From contig CAYNMW010000113.1 in assembly GCA_964398295.1 (NCBI GenBank), positions 1-14,626 on the forward strand: DNA of 14,626 bases, written 5' to 3'. The notes below the pieces were generated by a model, which had not been told where the DNA came from, made no database searches, and worked only from the letters and a program-made list of their open reading frames with translations. Shown here piece by piece: positions 14,493-14,626 of this stretch; position 1 is the first letter of the stretch; each line of letters opens with the position of its first letter. Origin of the DNA: CALFUK01 sp964398295. Its GTDB lineage: Bacteria; Bacteroidota; Bacteroidia; Chitinophagales; Saprospiraceae. Position numbers and translations under genes: made by a program.

Positions 14493-14526
14493 TATTTAGC
14501 GCCGAGCCCCTTTAGGGATTAAGGGC
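14493..14526. repeat. 34-bp intergenic repeat, copy B
   Basis: This second copy lies exactly 93 bp after copy A and in the same orientation. It is followed by the palindrome AAAGGCCTTT (14529-14538). Both copies contain GCCC at the left and GGGC at the right, so a short stem can form in RNA from either strand. Confidence 0.85.
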
Positions 14527-14626
14527 GGAAAGGCCTTTACACTTCTATCAAATAAGAGGTCACCTTTTCTTGACTAAGTAACACTATCTATTAGATAGAA
14601 AAAAGTTGCCTTATGCACAAAATAAT

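Larger units (their letters stand above)
14342..14626. other. Non-coding end of window with two copies of an intergenic repeat
   Basis: No gene was found on either strand in these 285 bases. The stretch contains a pair of 34-bp near-identical repeats, and near the end a small palindrome (CTATC/GATAG arms, 14584-14598) followed by an A-run. The window may cut off a longer repeat region or the upstream region of another gene. Confidence 0.6.

Noticed and set aside
14400..14526. Two direct repeats as a mini CRISPR array
   Set aside because: Only two copies, a 59-bp interval, similarity extending into the flanks and no cas genes; it fits an intergenic repeat better.
14584..14598. CTATC-GATAG palindrome as a terminator
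   Set aside because: It is followed by an A-run on the plus strand and has no T-run after it on either strand in the right direction.

Overview
The window looks like chromosome of a member of the Bacteroidota, probably near the Saprospiria. The evidence is the AT-leaning composition, a perfect TTTG-N19-TAnnTTTG promoter of the Bacteroidota housekeeping sigma type, few Shine-Dalgarno sequences, and the protein families present: a FISUMP-domain protein, a CRTAC1-like FG-GAP/ASPIC-UnbV protein, a fused DAHP synthase-chorismate mutase, and a giant repeat protein ending in an IPTL-CTERM sorting tail. No tRNA, rRNA, CRISPR array, transposase or phage gene was seen.

Layout. Bases 141-2461 hold two overlapping plus-strand genes: a six-helix membrane protein, then a membrane-anchored seven-bladed propeller protein. 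Bases 2462-2694 are non-coding with decayed short repeats. A minus-strand CAP-domain protein (2695 to about 3150 or 3252) and a plus-strand FISUMP protein (3322-4155) diverge from each other. Bases 4162-8349 hold an aromatic amino acid operon. Bases 8350-8629 are non-coding and carry a decayed second copy of the 3' end of the last operon gene. Bases 8630-13504 encode a 1624-residue surface or secreted protein with ten degenerate beta-sandwich-like repeats and an IPTL-CTERM tail. A small cupin (13630-13998) and a small exported protein on the minus strand (14000-14341) converge with one base between their stops. The window ends with two 34-bp near-identical repeats, 93 bp apart.

The aromatic operon encodes DAHP synthase-chorismate mutase (entry to the shikimate pathway plus chorismate to prephenate), prephenate dehydratase (towards Phe), prephenate dehydrogenase (towards Tyr) and an aminotransferase for the last step or for prephenate. 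Its genes overlap or are close: pheA to aminotransferase 23 bp overlap, aminotransferase to tyrA 4 bp overlap, tyrA to aroG-aroQ 32 bp gap.

The most interesting item is the 5' leader of this operon (4162-4345), too short for ordinary gene calling. A promoter is followed by a 19-codon reading frame with nine aromatic codons (5 Phe, 4 Tyr), including the unbroken run FYFYYFF. Then come three mutually exclusive RNA hairpins ending in an intrinsic terminator whose U-run stops 4 nt before the pheA ATG. This is the full logic of a ribosome-mediated transcription attenuator reading Phe-tRNA and Tyr-tRNA, matching an operon that makes both amino acids and not Trp.
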